Shown here: one piece after another, positions 1 to 9,149 of the stretch
Numbering within the stretch: the stretch's first letter is position 1
Layout of the letters: the number at the start of each line of letters is the position of its first letter
Source: Bacteroidota bacterium
GTDB taxonomy: Bacteria > Bacteroidota > Bacteroidia > Chitinophagales > Chitinophagaceae
Length of the DNA stretch: 35,832 bases
Direction of reading: 5' to 3'
NCBI GenBank assembly: GCA_026391435.1
Contig: JAPLEJ010000014.1
Location: 1-35,832 of the forward strand
Made by a program: the position numbers and the translations under genes
Notes under the pieces: model-generated
Told to the model about the DNA's origin: nothing
Seen by the model: only the letters and a program-made list of their open reading frames with translations
Database searches by the model: none

Positions 1-1652
1 GTAAAAGGAAATTGTCCTGGTACATTTTCAGTTAATTGCCATTCGGCTATATCACCCCAATCGCTAAACTTTGGAAGCCAAACGCGTTGCAATTTTAAAG
101 CTGAAGGTGTTTCAAAATTTAATTCTTTTTTTATTTTTTTTCCACGCACTTCATAATGTAAAAAATCGTCTTGGTATTTTAATTGAACACTTGGCCAATG
201 GACAATACCATTTTTTACCTTAGGGTCTATTTCCTTTTCAATACGAAGTAGCTCCTTTTGTATGTCCTTATTTTGTTTGAAACTAGGTTGATTTAATACT
301 TGTTGAAAAGCATACCATTTAGAAGCTTGTTGCTTTTGCTGGGCAATCCAAACTTTATTTTGGTTTATAGTTTGCTTAATTTCTCCTAAATACGAAATGC
401 GAGATGATGGTATCAATGGCTGTGTTACCTGAGTCTCATCATATGGAATTTCCCATGGAATTGGATTCCATTTAATTTTATGTTTAATAAAGATGATGTC
501 GATTAATGCATTGTACATTTTTTGAATACCCGGATCATTGTAATGCGATGCAATGGTGCCAAAAATGGGTTGTCCTTTTGTTTTATTATCCCAAATATGG
601 TGCGCACGCATGTATTGTTTTCGAACATCTCTTACTGCATCTAAACCACCTGCTCTTTCAAATTTATTCACAGCAATTAAGGAAGCGTAATCGATCATAT
701 TAATTTTCTCCAACTGGGTTGCAGCCCCAAATTCTGGAGTCATGATATAAACTGGCACCGTTACAAAATCAACAATCCCTGCATCATTTTGTCCCACACC
801 AGCCGTTTCTACTATGATACAATCAAATCCGGCTACCTTACATAAATCAATTACTTTATCCATTTCCTTGGCTAAAGTTTTTTGATCATTTCTAGTAGCT
901 AAAGAACGCATAAATACATGAGGATGATGAATGGCATTCATTCTAATCCGATCTCCTAATAATGCCCCTCCTGTTTTTCTCTTACTAGGATCTACCGAAA
1001 TAATGGCAATGGTTTTGGTAGGATTGGTTAATAAAAAATATTGCACTAACCGATCACAAACACTTGACTTACCAGCACCCCCCGTTCCTGTTAATCCAAT
1101 TACTGGAATATTATTTTTATTTTTCGAAAGTGACCACTTCAATTTTCCGTTTTGCAATAAAGTAATAGATCTACTTAAACTGCGAGGGTCAATTTTTTTA
1201 GCAATGGGTAATTTTTTTGAAAGGGAAGGCATTTTAGAATATTCAAAATTACATAGCGCCACTACTTCTTGAATCATTCCCTCAATCCCAAGCTTTAAAC
1301 CATCTTGGGGTAAATAAATTTTGGAGATGCCTATCTTTTCTAAATGAGCCGCTTCGGCAGGTAAAATAGTACCACCACCTCCACCTACTATTTTAATATG
1401 TTGGTATCCTGCATCATTTAATAATTTTCGAACAAAACTAAAAAATTCAATATGCCCACCTTGATAAGATGTAATTGCAATGCCTTGAACATCTTCGTCA
1501 ATCGCTGCTTCCACAATTTCAAGTGCTGATCTATTATGTCCTAAGTGGATGACTTCCACACCCTTATCCTGCATCACTCTTCGCATGATATTGATGCTTG
1601 CATCATGTCCATCAAATAAACTAGTAGATGTAATAATACGAATGGGCTTCAT
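1..1652 (-). CDS. icmF: Fused isobutyryl-CoA mutase (IcmF-type), 5' part, runs off left edge
   Basis: I translated this frame directly: 550 codons open from ATG 1652 to the window edge. IcmF interconverts branched and linear acyl-CoAs (isobutyryl/n-butyryl-CoA) with adenosylcobalamin and carries its own G-protein chaperone. Domains in order: an N-terminal cobalamin-binding domain (LFDGHDAS near residues 13-20, GGGGG near 90), then a MeaB/ArgK-like GTPase with Walker A GTGGAGKSS, the DPSKRKTGG and ETAGVGQND motifs and a base-recognition loop NKFE where NKxD is usual. A linker follows, then the beginning of the mutase domain (ENVPGQFPF). The catalytic TIM barrel lies outside the window. It has a separate -7 promoter element and lies codirectional with and downstream of pyrG. 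Fusion order makes IcmF far more likely than a separate methylmalonyl-CoA mutase; substrate preference cannot be read from this part. Confidence 0.9.
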   Translation of the reverse strand, partial: MKPIRIITSTSLFDGHDASINIMRRVMQDKGVEVIHLGHNRSALEIVEAAIDEDVQGIAITSYQGGHIEFFSFVRKLLNDAGYQHIKIVGGGGGTILPAEAAHLEKIGISKIYLPQDGLKLGIEGMIQEVVALCNFEYSKMPSLSKKLPIAKKIDPRSLSRSITLLQNGKLKWSLSKNKNNIPVIGLTGTGGAGKSSVCDRLVQYFLLTNPTKTIAIISVDPSKRKTGGALLGDRIRMNAIHHPHVFMRSLATRNDQKTLAKEMDKVIDLCKVAGFDCIIVETAGVGQNDAGIVDFVTVPVYIMTPEFGAATQLEKINMIDYASLIAVNKFERAGGLDAVRDVRKQYMRAHHIWDNKTKGQPIFGTIASHYNDPGIQKMYNALIDIIFIKHKIKWNPIPWEIPYDETQVTQPLIPSSRISYLGEIKQTINQNKVWIAQQKQQASKWYAFQQVLNQPSFKQNKDIQKELLRIEKEIDPKVKNGIVHWPSVQLKYQDDFLHYEVRGKKIKKELNFETPSALKLQRVWLPKFSDWGDIAEWQLTENVPGQFPF

Positions 1653-1661
1653 GTTATAAAA

Positions 1662-1675
1662 CTAACAAATGTTAG
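1662..1675. repeat. Inverted repeat in icmF leader
   Basis: CTAACAAATGTTAG is a perfect inverted repeat (5-bp arms, 4-base centre) between the candidate -7 element and the icmF start codon. It could be an operator or a small leader hairpin; it may also be chance in AT-rich DNA. Confidence 0.3.
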
Positions 1676-1684
1676 GAATATAAG

Positions 1685-1692
1685 CAAATGTA
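1685..1692 (-). promoter_or_regulatory. Candidate -7 element for icmF
   Basis: The minus strand reads TACATTTG, an exact fit to the Bacteroidota -7 consensus TAnnTTTG, 32 bases upstream of the icmF ATG. No clear TTG -33 element is seen at the usual distance, so the call rests on one box. Confidence 0.45.
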
Positions 1693-1717
1693 TTTACGCT
1701 GCCGGGGAAAAATTTGT

Positions 1718-3400
<1,683 letters not shown>

Positions 3401-3576
3401 TTATCAAAATGGTTAATTTACTTTTTAGGACCTATCTTTATTTGGAAAAATTACTAGAGGTCATACAAACCTACGCCAAAAATAATGGCTTACAAAATGA
3501 TCCAATGTACCGAACAAAAAATGTTTATAACTGTTATATAAAAGTGAACATCTTTAAAATAAAACATCGAAATATT

Positions 3577-3678
3577 ATGAAAAAACTAATTTTTTCTACT
3601 CTAGGTACCCTTTTTATAGCTGGTTTACTAAGTTGGCATTGGTCACCTTCTTAGTATCCAAGTATCAAAAAAGCAGAG
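3577..3678 (+). pseudogene. Severed signal-peptide segment of the dienelactone hydrolase gene (in-frame TAG)
   Basis: ATG 3577 opens a 25-codon reading frame, MKKLIFSTLGTLFIAGLLS followed by WHWSPS, which looks like an export signal. It ends at TAG 3652-3654. The frame then continues without another stop (YPSIKKAEVIECLN) straight into the dienelactone hydrolase, which is in the same frame. The simplest reading is one secreted protein interrupted by a single nonsense codon just after the signal peptide. A sequencing error is also possible. Confidence 0.65.
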
Positions 3679-4452
3679 GTGATTGAGTGCCTTAATACCG
3701 AAACTTTACAAGCCTACCAATTAGAAGCCAGCACCCCCCAATTTGCATCCATGCATCCAAAACCTTTGGCAATTCAACCCGAAAATTTATTAGGGAAAAT
3801 GATGACATTTGAAGCTGCTGATGGGAAGCAGGCCAATGCCTATTTTATTGCAGCCAAAAAGAAATCCAATAAATATTTAATTGTGATACAAGAATGGTGG
3901 GGTTTGAATGATAATGTGAAATTGGAATCAGATAAATATTTTAGCGACTTAGGAGATGTGAATATAATTGCAGTGGATATGTATGATGGAAAAGTAGCTG
4001 CCACTCCAGATAGTGCTATGAAATTAATGCAAGGTGCCAATATGGAAAGAATGACTGCCATTATTCAAGGAGCCATAAAATACGCAGGAAGTAAGGCTGC
4101 TATTTATAGTGTAGGTTGGTGTTTTGGCGGTATGTGGAGTTTGCAAACTGCTATACTCGCTGGACCGCAAGCAAAAGGAACTATCATGTATTATGGACGA
4201 CCTGAAACCAATATGGATAAATTAAAATCTATTCAATGTGATATCATCGGTTTCTTTGGCAATCTTGATAGAAGTCCTTCACCTGCCATGGTCAATGATT
4301 TTGAAAAAAATATGAAAGAAGCAGGAAAAAATTTATCTGTAAATAAGTATGAAGCAGGACATGGATTTGCAAATCCAAGCAATCCTAGTTTTAATGCCGA
4401 AGCAAAAGCAGACGCATATACAAAAGCAATTGCATTTTTAAAAGCGCACTAA
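3679..4452 (+). CDS. Dienelactone hydrolase family alpha/beta hydrolase (exported form apparently interrupted)
   Basis: The catalytic domain is complete. The strand-turn EWWGLND near residue 69 is typical of the family, the nucleophilic Cys sits in GWCFGG, an Asp in FFGNLDRSP and the His in AGHGFANPS, giving the Cys-Asp-His triad. Such enzymes hydrolyse dienelactones and related esters; the physiological substrate is not known here. The start given is GTG 3679, the first usable start after an in-frame TAG. If that is used the product stays in the cytoplasm; if the TAG is an error or is read through, translation would begin at ATG 3577 with a signal peptide. The gene stands alone, convergent with hldD 29 bases away, with no hairpin between them. 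Confidence 0.8.
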   Translation: MIECLNTETLQAYQLEASTPQFASMHPKPLAIQPENLLGKMMTFEAADGKQANAYFIAAKKKSNKYLIVIQEWWGLNDNVKLESDKYFSDLGDVNIIAVDMYDGKVAATPDSAMKLMQGANMERMTAIIQGAIKYAGSKAAIYSVGWCFGGMWSLQTAILAGPQAKGTIMYYGRPETNMDKLKSIQCDIIGFFGNLDRSPSPAMVNDFEKNMKEAGKNLSVNKYEAGHGFANPSNPSFNAEAKADAYTKAIAFLKAH

Positions 4453-4481
4453 TATTTATTAAGAATAAAAATTTAAGAAAA

Positions 4482-5483
4482 TTAGTAACCCTTAGCGGGA
4501 AGTAAATAGTTTTTAACATAGTCGCCCACCCCTTCTTCTAAACTTGCAAAGGGTTGATTGTATCCTGCTGCGCGCAGCTTGTTCATATTTGCCTCGGTAA
4601 AATATTGGTATTTATCCCTGATATCCAGTGGCATATCAATAAATTCAATATTGGGCTTCAAGCCTTGAGCAGTAAAAGTATTTGCAGCTAAATCATAAAA
4701 GCTACGCGCTTTTCCAGTGCCTAAGTTATGCAATCCATTTAGTTGAATTGACCAATCATTTGATTGCATTTTTTGCATCATCCAAAAAATGACACGAACT
4801 ACATCTTTCACAAAAATAAAATCTCTTAGTTGTTCGCCATCATTAAAATCGGATCGGTGGCTTTTAAACAACTTCACTAAACCAGTTTCTTTAATTTGGT
4901 TAAAGGCATGAAAAATAACACTGGCCATTCTGCCTTTATGAGATTCATTAGGACCATATACATTAAAAAATTTCAAGCCGGCCCATGAAGGAGGTGTTGC
5001 TTTTTGTGCAATAGCCCATTTGTCAAATTCATTTTTACTAACGCCATATGGATTTAAAGGGACCAATTGATCTAAAATGGTGTGACTATCCTCATATCCA
5101 TTTTCGCCAGCACCATATGTAGCTGCAGAAGAGGCATAAATAAATGGTATTTGCTTTTCAGTTGCAAAAGTCCATAAGGTTTTTGAATACGTTACATTCA
5201 GCTCCTCATGAATGGCATAATTAAATTCGGTAGTATCGGTACGAGCTCCTAAATGCAAGATCACATCAATCGAAAAATCCAATGTGTCTAATTGTTCTAA
5301 AAAAGCTTGTCTTTCAATTACTTTAATAAATTGCTTTTTCTCCCAGTTATTTCGTTTGGCTTCTACCCCAAAATCATCCACCAAAATAAGTTGTGTAAAC
5401 CCTTGTTCATTTAAATATTGCACCATCACTGACCCAATGAATCCGGCAGTACCAGTAACAACGATGGTGAGTTGATTGGACAT
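4482..5483 (-). CDS. hldD: ADP-L-glycero-D-manno-heptose 6-epimerase
   Basis: A 333-residue extended short-chain dehydrogenase fold. It has a Rossmann NAD(P)-binding segment (TGTAGFIGS) at the N-terminus, a YGVSK catalytic Tyr-Lys pair near residue 152, and the family signature NVYGPNESHKGRMASV. HldD inverts C6 of ADP-D-glycero-manno-heptose to make the heptose donor for the lipopolysaccharide inner core. It begins 6 bases after the purL stop codon and is almost certainly co-transcribed with purL, an unrelated pathway, so the pairing is organisational. Other NAD-dependent sugar epimerases are the alternative, but the KGRMASV segment points to HldD. Confidence 0.9.
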   Translation of the reverse strand: MSNQLTIVVTGTAGFIGSVMVQYLNEQGFTQLILVDDFGVEAKRNNWEKKQFIKVIERQAFLEQLDTLDFSIDVILHLGARTDTTEFNYAIHEELNVTYSKTLWTFATEKQIPFIYASSAATYGAGENGYEDSHTILDQLVPLNPYGVSKNEFDKWAIAQKATPPSWAGLKFFNVYGPNESHKGRMASVIFHAFNQIKETGLVKLFKSHRSDFNDGEQLRDFIFVKDVVRVIFWMMQKMQSNDWSIQLNGLHNLGTGKARSFYDLAANTFTAQGLKPNIEFIDMPLDIRDKYQYFTEANMNKLRAAGYNQPFASLEEGVGDYVKNYLLPAKGY

Positions 5484-5489
5484 TTTATT

Positions 5490-7697
5490 TTAAGCTAATT
5501 TTTTTTCAATGGCCGTATCATAATCATTTTTCCAATTCAAAATGGAACCCCAATTTTCACTGTTCACCATTACATCACTTTGGGTTACTTTACCAATGGT
5601 GGTAGCTTTAACACCAAAAGAAGCAGCCAATGCTTCAACAGCAGACACCGCCGCTGCATCGCAGGTGACCACCACCCTACTTTGCGCTTCGCCCATCCAA
5701 TAAGCATCTTGTCTTAATCCACTTTGTTGTGCAGTCACTTCAAAACCCTTATTATTTACGAAAGCCGATTCCAATAAAGTTACAATCAATCCACCTTCAC
5801 TAATATCGTGCGCGCTAATAATATTTTTTTTCTTAATTAAAGAAGCCACTAATTGTTGCAAAGCAAATTCTTCTTCCAAATCAAAATGAGGTGCTTGAGA
5901 AAATTCAACTCCTTTTAATTTATTTAGGTATTCAGAAGAACCTATATCATTTCGTTGCTCTCCTAATAAAATAATGATGTCCCCTTCCTTCTTAAAATCT
6001 AAGGTCATTCTATTTTTCATATCTTCTACAATGCCCACCATACCGATGGTGGGTGTAGGAAAAACAGGACCGTCTGGATTTTGATTATAGAAACTTACAT
6101 TACCTCCAGTAACAGGTGTATTAAATTTTCGACAAGCTGCACCCATCCCTTCGACCGATTTTACAAATTGATAGTACACTTCGGGATCATATGGATTACC
6201 AAAATTTAAACAATTGGTAACGCCAATAGGCTCACCACCACTACAAACAATATTTCTCGCAGCTTCTGCAACTGCAATCATAGCGCCTTGATAAGGATTT
6301 GCAAAAACATATTTACTATTACAATCTACCGTCATTGCTAAGGCCTTGCCTGTTCCCTTTGCTATTACAATAGAAGCATCACTTGGCGCATTGGTTGAAG
6401 TATTGGCTGCTCCTACCATACTATCATATTGAGTATATATCCAACGCTTTGAAGCGATATTGGGTATTTGAACTAATTGTTGAACGCTTGCTTTTAAATC
6501 AGTAGTATCTGCAATTGAATTCATATCAAAAGCATTTACTTTTTCTAAATAAGCAGGCGCAGCATATTCACGTGTATATACAGGAGCACCTCCACCTAAA
6601 ACTAATTCGTAAGCAGGTAGTGAAGCCTCTAATTCTCCATTCATATAAAAATTTAATAAGCCATCGTCCGTTACTTCTCCAATATTACTACAAGACAAAT
6701 CCCATTTTTCAAACACGGCTAATACTTGCGCTTCTTTTCCCTTTTCAACGACCATCAACATACGTTCCTGACTTTCACTTAATAACAGTTCCCAAGCTTT
6801 CATGTTTTGTTGACGTGTAGGTACTTTATCTAAATCAATACGCATACCCACTTCACCCTTCGCGCTCATCTCGGCAGTAGAACAAATAATTCCAGCTGCA
6901 CCCATATCTTGCATTCCAACCACACCCCCAGTCTCAATAACTTCGAGGCATGCTTCTAATAATTTTTTCTCTTGAAATGGATCACCTACTTGAACCGCAG
7001 GTAATTCTTCAACACTGTCTGCTGTGATTTCGGCAGATGCAAAACTTGCACCACCAATACCATCTTTACCAGTAGCACTTCCCACAAAAAATACAGGGTT
7101 CCCTTTTCCTAATGCAATCGCACTAACCGTTTTTCCCGCTTTCACAATGCCAACACTCATTGCATTCACTAATGGATTAGTATGATAACAATCTTCAAAA
7201 TATAATTCACCTCCTACTGTTGGTACACCAAAACAATTTCCGTAATGACCAATACCATGAACCACTCCAGCCAATAATCTTTTTGTTTTTGTATCGTCTA
7301 ATTTTCCAAAACGCAAACTGTTTAAGGAAGCAATAGGACGCGCACCCATGGTAAAAATATCGCGTTGAATACCACCCACACCAGTAGCAGCGCCTTGAAA
7401 AGGTTCCAATGCACTTGGGTGATTATGACTTTCAATTTTAAATACCACACCATAATCATTTCCAATATCCATTAAACCTGCATTTTCTTCACCAGCAGCC
7501 ACCAACATTCTGCCACCATCACGAGGTAAAGTTTTTAACCATTTAATTGAATTTTTATAACTACAATGTTCGCTCCACATTCCACTGAAGGCACACAATT
7601 CGGTAAAGTTGGGTGTTCGACCTAGTTTTTGTTTGATGCTTTCAAATTCATCGGCTGTTAACCTTAATTGTTGCGCTGTTTTGACAGTTATTTCCAT
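5490..7697 (-). CDS. purL: Phosphoribosylformylglycinamidine synthase subunit PurL (small type)
   Basis: PurL converts FGAR to FGAM in purine synthesis, using ATP and ammonia delivered by PurQ, with PurS as the bridging subunit. At about 735 residues this is the small bacterial form without a fused glutaminase, so purQ and purS should lie elsewhere. Visible motifs are SGMWSEHCSYKNS near the N-terminus, ESHNHPSALEPFQGAATGVGG and the tandem AIRS/PurM-like halves, ending with HDISEGGL. I chose ATG 7697; the open frame extends 14 codons upstream to ATG 7739, but that extension (MYLRVILNHHHPTQ) does not resemble the family. hldD follows after 6 bases. Confidence 0.96.
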   Translation of the reverse strand: MEITVKTAQQLRLTADEFESIKQKLGRTPNFTELCAFSGMWSEHCSYKNSIKWLKTLPRDGGRMLVAAGEENAGLMDIGNDYGVVFKIESHNHPSALEPFQGAATGVGGIQRDIFTMGARPIASLNSLRFGKLDDTKTKRLLAGVVHGIGHYGNCFGVPTVGGELYFEDCYHTNPLVNAMSVGIVKAGKTVSAIALGKGNPVFFVGSATGKDGIGGASFASAEITADSVEELPAVQVGDPFQEKKLLEACLEVIETGGVVGMQDMGAAGIICSTAEMSAKGEVGMRIDLDKVPTRQQNMKAWELLLSESQERMLMVVEKGKEAQVLAVFEKWDLSCSNIGEVTDDGLLNFYMNGELEASLPAYELVLGGGAPVYTREYAAPAYLEKVNAFDMNSIADTTDLKASVQQLVQIPNIASKRWIYTQYDSMVGAANTSTNAPSDASIVIAKGTGKALAMTVDCNSKYVFANPYQGAMIAVAEAARNIVCSGGEPIGVTNCLNFGNPYDPEVYYQFVKSVEGMGAACRKFNTPVTGGNVSFYNQNPDGPVFPTPTIGMVGIVEDMKNRMTLDFKKEGDIIILLGEQRNDIGSSEYLNKLKGVEFSQAPHFDLEEEFALQQLVASLIKKKNIISAHDISEGGLIVTLLESAFVNNKGFEVTAQQSGLRQDAYWMGEAQSRVVVTCDAAAVSAVEALAASFGVKATTIGKVTQSDVMVNSENWGSILNWKNDYDTAIEKKLA

Positions 7698-8012
7698 TTG
7701 AGTTGGATGATGGTGATTTAAGATGACGCGAAGGTACAAAATGACGTATTACACCCTGATTAGAATTACCAACATATGCAAGATTAAAATGTGTATGATG
7801 TAAATGGCAAATACTGTTATTGATTATCAATCTTTTGCAATCAATTTAATATTCTATTTTATTTTAATGTTAATAATTTGTCTAAATTTCTTGTCTTTTA
7901 TCATTCTAAAATTTCATTTTTTTGATTTTCTTATATATTTTCGCTCAAATCCGTAAATAAATTAACTAATTAATCATATATTTTATTTATTAATATTAAA
8001 ATCTCCTACCCT
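7698..8012. other. Divergent AT-rich spacer between purL and glnA, with a small inverted repeat
   Basis: About 315 bases without a gene separate the divergent purL and type II glutamine synthetase genes. The stretch is very AT-rich. I see no exact TAnnTTTG box for glnA; TATATTTT at 7934-7941 is one base off. ATTGATTATCAAT at 7819-7831 is a perfect inverted repeat with a one-base centre and could be an operator. No sigma-54 type GG-N10-GC element is seen. Confidence 0.45.
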
Positions 8013-9026
8013 ATGGCAGTTTCGAAATTAGAGTACATTTGGCTTGATGGATACAAGCCAACACAATCACTAAGAAGTAAAACAAAAGTTGAAAAAGATT
8101 TCAGTGGCAAATTAGCCGATTGTGATGTATGGTGTTTTGATGGATCTTCGACAGAACAAGCACCAGGTGGTTCAAGTGATTGTTTGTTAAAGCCTGTTTT
8201 TATTTGCAAGGATCCTCAACGCAAAAATGCTTACTTAGTCATGTGTGAAGTATTAAGTTCAGATGGAACACCACATCCAAGCAATGGTAGAGCCACCATC
8301 GAAGATGACGATAATGATTTTTGGTTTGGTTTTGAACAAGAATATTTTTTATGGAATCCTGCTACCAATAAACCAGTAGGTTTCCCAGAAGGTGGTTATC
8401 CTGGACCTCAAGGACCTTACTATTGTTCAGTAGGCGCCAACAACGCCTATGGTAGAAATATTGTAGAAGAACACCTGGATGCTTGTATTGATGCAGGTTT
8501 GAACATTGAAGGTATTAATGCAGAAGTAGCAGCAGGACAATGGGAATTCCAAATATTTTCAAAAGGTGCTAAGGAAGCGGGTGATCAAATTTGGATTGCT
8601 CGTTACTTATTAGAAAGAATTGGTGAGACCTATGGTGTATCCATTAATTGGCATTGTAAACCATTAGGCACTTTAGATTGGAATGGTTCTGGTATGCATG
8701 CCAACTTCTCTAATACTACTTTAAGAACTTGTGGTAAAAAAGAAACTTACGATATCATTTGTGAATCTTTCCGTCCATTTGTAAAAGAACATATTGAAGT
8801 ATATGGTGCTGATAACCATTTAAGATTAACAGGTAAACATGAAACAGCATCCATCCATGATTTTTCTTTTGGAGTATCTGATAGAGGTGCAAGTATTCGT
8901 ATCCCTATTGGTGCGGTAGAAAAAGGCTGGAAAGGTTGGTTAGAAGATCGTCGACCTAACTCTGCTGCAGATCCTTATAAGGTTGCTGCCAGAATTATTA
9001 AAACAGTTAAAACAGCAAAAGTTTAA
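8013..9026 (+). CDS. Glutamine synthetase type II (GSII)
   Basis: Forms glutamine from glutamate, ammonia and ATP in the cytoplasm. The 337-residue length and motifs are those of the eukaryote-like GSII family, not the longer GSI. These include the N-terminal beta-grasp segment with EYIWLDG, DGSSTEQAPG, the catalytic segment FGFEQEYFLW, the ATP/glutamate loop NGSGMHANFS and GKHETASIHDFSFGVSDRG. All are present and complete. A perfect intrinsic terminator follows, and a type III glutamine synthetase lies immediately downstream under its own candidate promoter. A PII or GlnK gene is not in the window. The start ATG 8013 gives the normal N-terminus. Confidence 0.96.
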   Translation: MAVSKLEYIWLDGYKPTQSLRSKTKVEKDFSGKLADCDVWCFDGSSTEQAPGGSSDCLLKPVFICKDPQRKNAYLVMCEVLSSDGTPHPSNGRATIEDDDNDFWFGFEQEYFLWNPATNKPVGFPEGGYPGPQGPYYCSVGANNAYGRNIVEEHLDACIDAGLNIEGINAEVAAGQWEFQIFSKGAKEAGDQIWIARYLLERIGETYGVSINWHCKPLGTLDWNGSGMHANFSNTTLRTCGKKETYDIICESFRPFVKEHIEVYGADNHLRLTGKHETASIHDFSFGVSDRGASIRIPIGAVEKGWKGWLEDRRPNSAADPYKVAARIIKTVKTAKV

Positions 9027-9060
9027 ATTTTACATACAAAGACCCCCCACTTTGAATCAA

Positions 9061-9087
9061 AATCCCCCAATTTGGGGGATTTTTTGT
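9061..9087 (+). terminator. Intrinsic terminator after GSII gene
   Basis: AATCCCCCA pairs with TGGGGGATT around a 3-base loop, followed by a run of T. It lies 35 bases after the GSII stop codon and separates it from the GSIII transcript. Confidence 0.9.
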
Positions 9088-9119
9088 TGATTACTCCTAC
9101 TCAAATGACCCTAACTTTG
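9087..9119 (+). promoter_or_regulatory. Candidate promoter of GSIII gene (TTG-N22-TAACTTTG)
   Basis: TAACTTTG at 9112-9119 fits the Bacteroidota -7 consensus exactly, and TTG at 9087-9089 lies 22 bases upstream. Transcription would start near 9124, leaving a leader of about 25 bases. The same spacing occurs at 28071-28103. Confidence 0.6.
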
Positions 9120-9149
9120 TTGAATTGCTAATATAAAATTTAATCATAT

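Noticed and set aside
931..1272. 113-codon plus-strand frame opposite icmF
   Set aside because: It lies wholly over the GTPase domain of icmF on the other strand, whose motifs are unmistakable.
7698..8012. AT-rich spacer as a replication origin
   Set aside because: No DnaA-box cluster, dnaA, dnaN or repeat array is visible; it is an ordinary divergent promoter spacer.
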